Part shown: positions 61,893-64,000 of the stretch, piece by piece | Numbering within the stretch: the first letter of the stretch is position 1 | How the letters are laid out: every line of letters begins with the position of its first letter | Position numbers and translations under genes: made by a program | DNA from: Methylovirgula ligni | GTDB lineage: Bacteria > Pseudomonadota > Alphaproteobacteria > Rhizobiales > Beijerinckiaceae | DNA: 64,000 nt | Assembly (NCBI RefSeq): GCF_004135935.1 | Contig: NZ_CP025086.1 | Coordinates: 1,612,001-1,676,000, forward strand | Direction of reading: 5' to 3' | The notes under the pieces: generated by a model | The model's database searches: none | Told to the model about the DNA's origin: nothing | The model's input: only the letters and a program-made list of their open reading frames with translations

Positions 61893-63340
61893 TATCCGAC
61901 GCTCCCTTCGAGACTGATGCCGACCAGCTTCTGCGCCTCGACGGCGAATTCCATCGGCAATTGTTGCAAGACCTCGCGGCAGAAGCCATTGACGATGAGC
62001 GCCACCGCCTGTTCGGCGGGGATGCCTCGCGAAAGACAATAGAAGAGCTGATCGTCGCTGATCTTCGAGGTTGTCGCCTCGTGTTCGAGGATGGCGGTCG
62101 GATTGCGCGAGACGATGTAAGGAACCGTATGGGCGCCGCACTTCGCGCCGATGAGCAGAGAGTCGCATTGGGTGAAGTTGCGCGCGCCATCCGCCTTCGA
62201 ATTGACGCTGACCAACCCGCGATAGGTGTTCTGCGCATAGCCGGCCGATATGCCCTTCGAGACGATGCGGCTCTTGGTATTCTTGCCAAGATGAATCATC
62301 TTCGTGCCGGTATCGGCCTGCTGGTAATTGTTGGTGATAGCAATCGAATAGAATTCGCCGACCGAATTCTCGCCGCGCAGGATGCAGGACGGATATTTCC
62401 AGGTGACGGCTGAACCCGTCTCGACCTGCGTCCAGGAAATCTTGGAATTGGCGCCACGGCAATCGCCGCGCTTGGTCACGAAATTATAAATGCCGCCTTT
62501 GCCGTTCTCGTCGCCGGGATACCAGTTCTGGACGGTCGAATATTTTATCTCCGCCCCTTCGAGTGCGACAAGCTCGACAACTGCGGCATGCAACTGGTTC
62601 TCGTCGCGCTGCGGCGCGGTGCAGCCTTCGAGATAGGAGACATAGGCGCCTTTGTCGACGATAATCAAAGTACGTTCGAACTGGCCCGTCTTCGATGCGT
62701 TGATGCGGAAATAGGTCGAGAGCTCCATCGGACAGCGCACGCCCTCGGGCACATAGACGAAGGAGCCGTCTGAGAAGACCGCGCAATTCAACGTCGCATA
62801 ATAATTATCGGTCGGTGGCACGACCGAGCCGAGATATTTGCGTACGAGTTCCGGATGCTTCTGCAAAGCCTCCGAGATCGGGCAAAAAATCACGCCGGCT
62901 TCTTCGAGCGTCGCCTTGAAGGTCGTCGCGACCGAGACCGAGTCGAACACCGCATCGACCGCGACGCCGGAGAGCATTTTCTGTTCCGAGAGCGGGATAC
63001 CGAGCTTCTCATAGGTCCGCAAAAGCTCCGGGTCGATCTCGTCGAGGCTCTTCGGCTTCTCGCCATCGCCTTTCGGCGCGGCGTAGTAATAAAAGTCCTG
63101 AAAGTCGATCTTCGGGTAGTTCACGCGGGCCCAAGCCGGCTCTTCCATCTTGATCCAGCGCCGATAGGCGTCCAGCCGCCATTCCAGCATCCATTCCGGC
63201 TCGTTCTTCTTGGCCGAGATGAAGCGAACGATGTCCTCGTTCAGGCCCTTTGGAGCGAACTCGCTCGCGATATCGGAAACAAATCCGTATTTATATTTTT
63301 GATCGGCGAGTTCTTGTAGGGTTTCCACCTCCTGGGTCAT
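61892..63340 (-). CDS. sufB: Fe-S assembly scaffold protein SufB
   Basis: A 482-residue scaffold on which clusters are built. Blocks: [59 protein letters not shown], the conserved Cys segment [30 protein letters not shown] and [15 protein letters not shown]. First large gene of the operon. Its ribosome binding site is weak, and a 44-codon frame ends one base before it, so it may be translationally coupled. Confidence 0.96.
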   Translation of the reverse strand: MTQEVETLQELADQKYKYGFVSDIASEFAPKGLNEDIVRFISAKKNEPEWMLEWRLDAYRRWIKMEEPAWARVNYPKIDFQDFYYYAAPKGDGEKPKSLDEIDPELLRTYEKLGIPLSEQKMLSGVAVDAVFDSVSVATTFKATLEEAGVIFCPISEALQKHPELVRKYLGSVVPPTDNYYATLNCAVFSDGSFVYVPEGVRCPMELSTYFRINASKTGQFERTLIIVDKGAYVSYLEGCTAPQRDENQLHAAVVELVALEGAEIKYSTVQNWYPGDENGKGGIYNFVTKRGDCRGANSKISWTQVETGSAVTWKYPSCILRGENSVGEFYSIAITNNYQQADTGTKMIHLGKNTKSRIVSKGISAGYAQNTYRGLVSVNSKADGARNFTQCDSLLIGAKCGAHTVPYIVSRNPTAILEHEATTSKISDDQLFYCLSRGIPAEQAVALIVNGFCREVLQQLPMEFAVEAQKLVGISLEGSVG

Positions 63341-63341
63341 A

Positions 63342-63476
63342 TCAAGATCCCAACTTCGGATCGAACATCACCAGCGATGATCGCCGCGCACCGTAGTTTG
63401 AGACGATCCGCAGCAGGGCATCTTTCGTCATCGAAAGCTTGATGCTGCAAGTCTGCGAGATGAAGTTGTTTGTCAT
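63342..63476 (-). CDS. Possible 44-residue protein or leader upstream of sufB
   Basis: A frame [20 protein letters not shown] ... ending [13 protein letters not shown], whose TGA lies one base before the sufB ATG. The amino-acid mix is protein-like and the tight spacing is like the rest of the operon, but the ribosome binding site is poor and I recognise no family. It could be a small real protein or a translated leader. Confidence 0.4.
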   Translation of the reverse strand: MTNNFISQTCSIKLSMTKDALLRIVSNYGARRSSLVMFDPKLGS

Positions 63477-63587
63477 AATCCCTACGCGATCTCGTTTGGC
63501 AACGTGTGCTCCGCCGCCACATTGGAGTTAGTGCAAACTGAGTGCCACGCGTTTTCGCCGACGCGAAGCGCGCTACGACGTGCGTGT

Positions 63588-64000
63588 TCAGGCACTGCCG
63601 TCGGCGATCGCCGCGACGACCGACCAGCCAACGGCGCCGGTCGGATCGAACTTTTCAAGCGCGTCGAGAATTTCGCGCGCGCGTGCGCGATCGGCCTGGC
63701 GCAGGCTGATGAAGGCGAGCGCCTTCAGCGTATAAAGTGCAAAGCGGCCGGGGCCATCGAGAGCGCAGGGCGCCTGCCATTGTCGCCAGTCGCGTGGCCA
63801 CCCGGCTTGCCGCGCCGCCTCCTGGAGGCCGCTTTGTGCGGTTTCTTCCGCAGCTTCAAGGTTGCCGCCATAGGTGTGGATTTTGTAGAGGCAGAAATAG
63901 GTCGCGAGCTCGGCCGGCGCTGCAGCGCGCGCTTCGCGAAAGAAGCGATCGGCTTCCACAGGGTCGGTACGATAGGCGCGCACGCCCTCCTGCAGCAGGG
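63588..64000 (-). CDS. TPR-like protein (5' end outside window)
   Basis: The frame is open from the right edge and ends at 63588, giving the last 137 residues. It begins LLQEGVRAYRTDPVEADRFF and contains helical pairs typical of tetratricopeptide folds (ELATYFCLYKIHTYGGNLEA; FALYTLKALAFISLRQADRA). A GTG at 63983 is not needed as start since coding character continues to the edge. Function unknown; it lies upstream of the suf operon on the same strand, about 110 bp from the small frame before sufB. Confidence 0.75.
   Translation of the reverse strand, partial: LLQEGVRAYRTDPVEADRFFREARAAAPAELATYFCLYKIHTYGGNLEAAEETAQSGLQEAARQAGWPRDWRQWQAPCALDGPGRFALYTLKALAFISLRQADRARAREILDALEKFDPTGAVGWSVVAAIADGSA

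Overview
The window is chromosomal DNA of an alphaproteobacterium of the Hyphomicrobiales (Rhizobiales), most likely a methylotroph related to Beijerinckiaceae. Supporting this are a XoxF-type lanthanide methanol dehydrogenase with XoxJ and PQQ-associated partners, a lanmodulin-like protein, a formaldehyde-activating enzyme (Fae), homospermidine synthase, a fused indolepyruvate:ferredoxin oxidoreductase, DUF465/DUF459/DUF1007 genes, paired L,D-transpeptidases and an alphaproteobacterial hmu haem-uptake locus. The assignment rests on gene content, not on a marker-gene tree.

Layout. 1-17 kb is housekeeping DNA: an alpha/beta hydrolase (cut by the left edge), an aldo/keto reductase, a Na/Pi cotransporter, a 1009-residue TPR/SPINDLY glycosyltransferase fused to a methyltransferase, two DUF465 proteins, two L,D-transpeptidases, an SGNH hydrolase, a DUF1007 plus NicO/RcnA metal-transport pair, IorAB-type 2-oxoacid oxidoreductase, homospermidine synthase and tRNA-Arg(CCG). 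17-27 kb is a molybdoenzyme region: an exported molybdenum hydroxylase (two subunits plus triheme cytochrome c), XdhC and MocA-like maturation factors, and a DMSO-reductase-family enzyme. 27-35 kb is looser accessory DNA: a diguanylate cyclase, small secreted or membrane proteins, an NTF2-like protein, ergothioneine genes egtB-egtD, an MFS permease and an FMN reductase.

35-40 kb looks like a rearranged island. An alpha/beta-hydrolase remnant reads in frame into an intact fae. A fragment of an isocitrate-lyase/PEP-mutase gene and a fragment of an HxlR regulator flank a TetR/TetA-like pair and a divergent, A/T-richer FAD monooxygenase that share one palindromic operator candidate. 40-43 kb holds a lipase-like hydrolase, a PadR regulator with a palindrome embedded in its promoter, and a DUF4405 membrane protein. 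43-49 kb is the haem-uptake locus (hmuVUT, hemP, TonB receptor, IsdG-like monooxygenase).

49-58 kb is the most notable part. A NarL-type two-component system converges on a minus-strand series: lanmodulin-like EF-hand protein, XoxF, a XoxJ-like periplasmic binding protein fused to ankyrin repeats, a PQQ-associated branched-chain-type binding protein and a YVTN beta-propeller. No cytochrome cL (XoxG) gene lies among them. Together they look like a periplasmic lanthanide/PQQ alcohol-oxidation module with its own regulators. 58-63.5 kb is a tightly overlapping sufB-C-D-S-T Fe-S assembly operon, followed by a TPR-like gene cut by the right edge.
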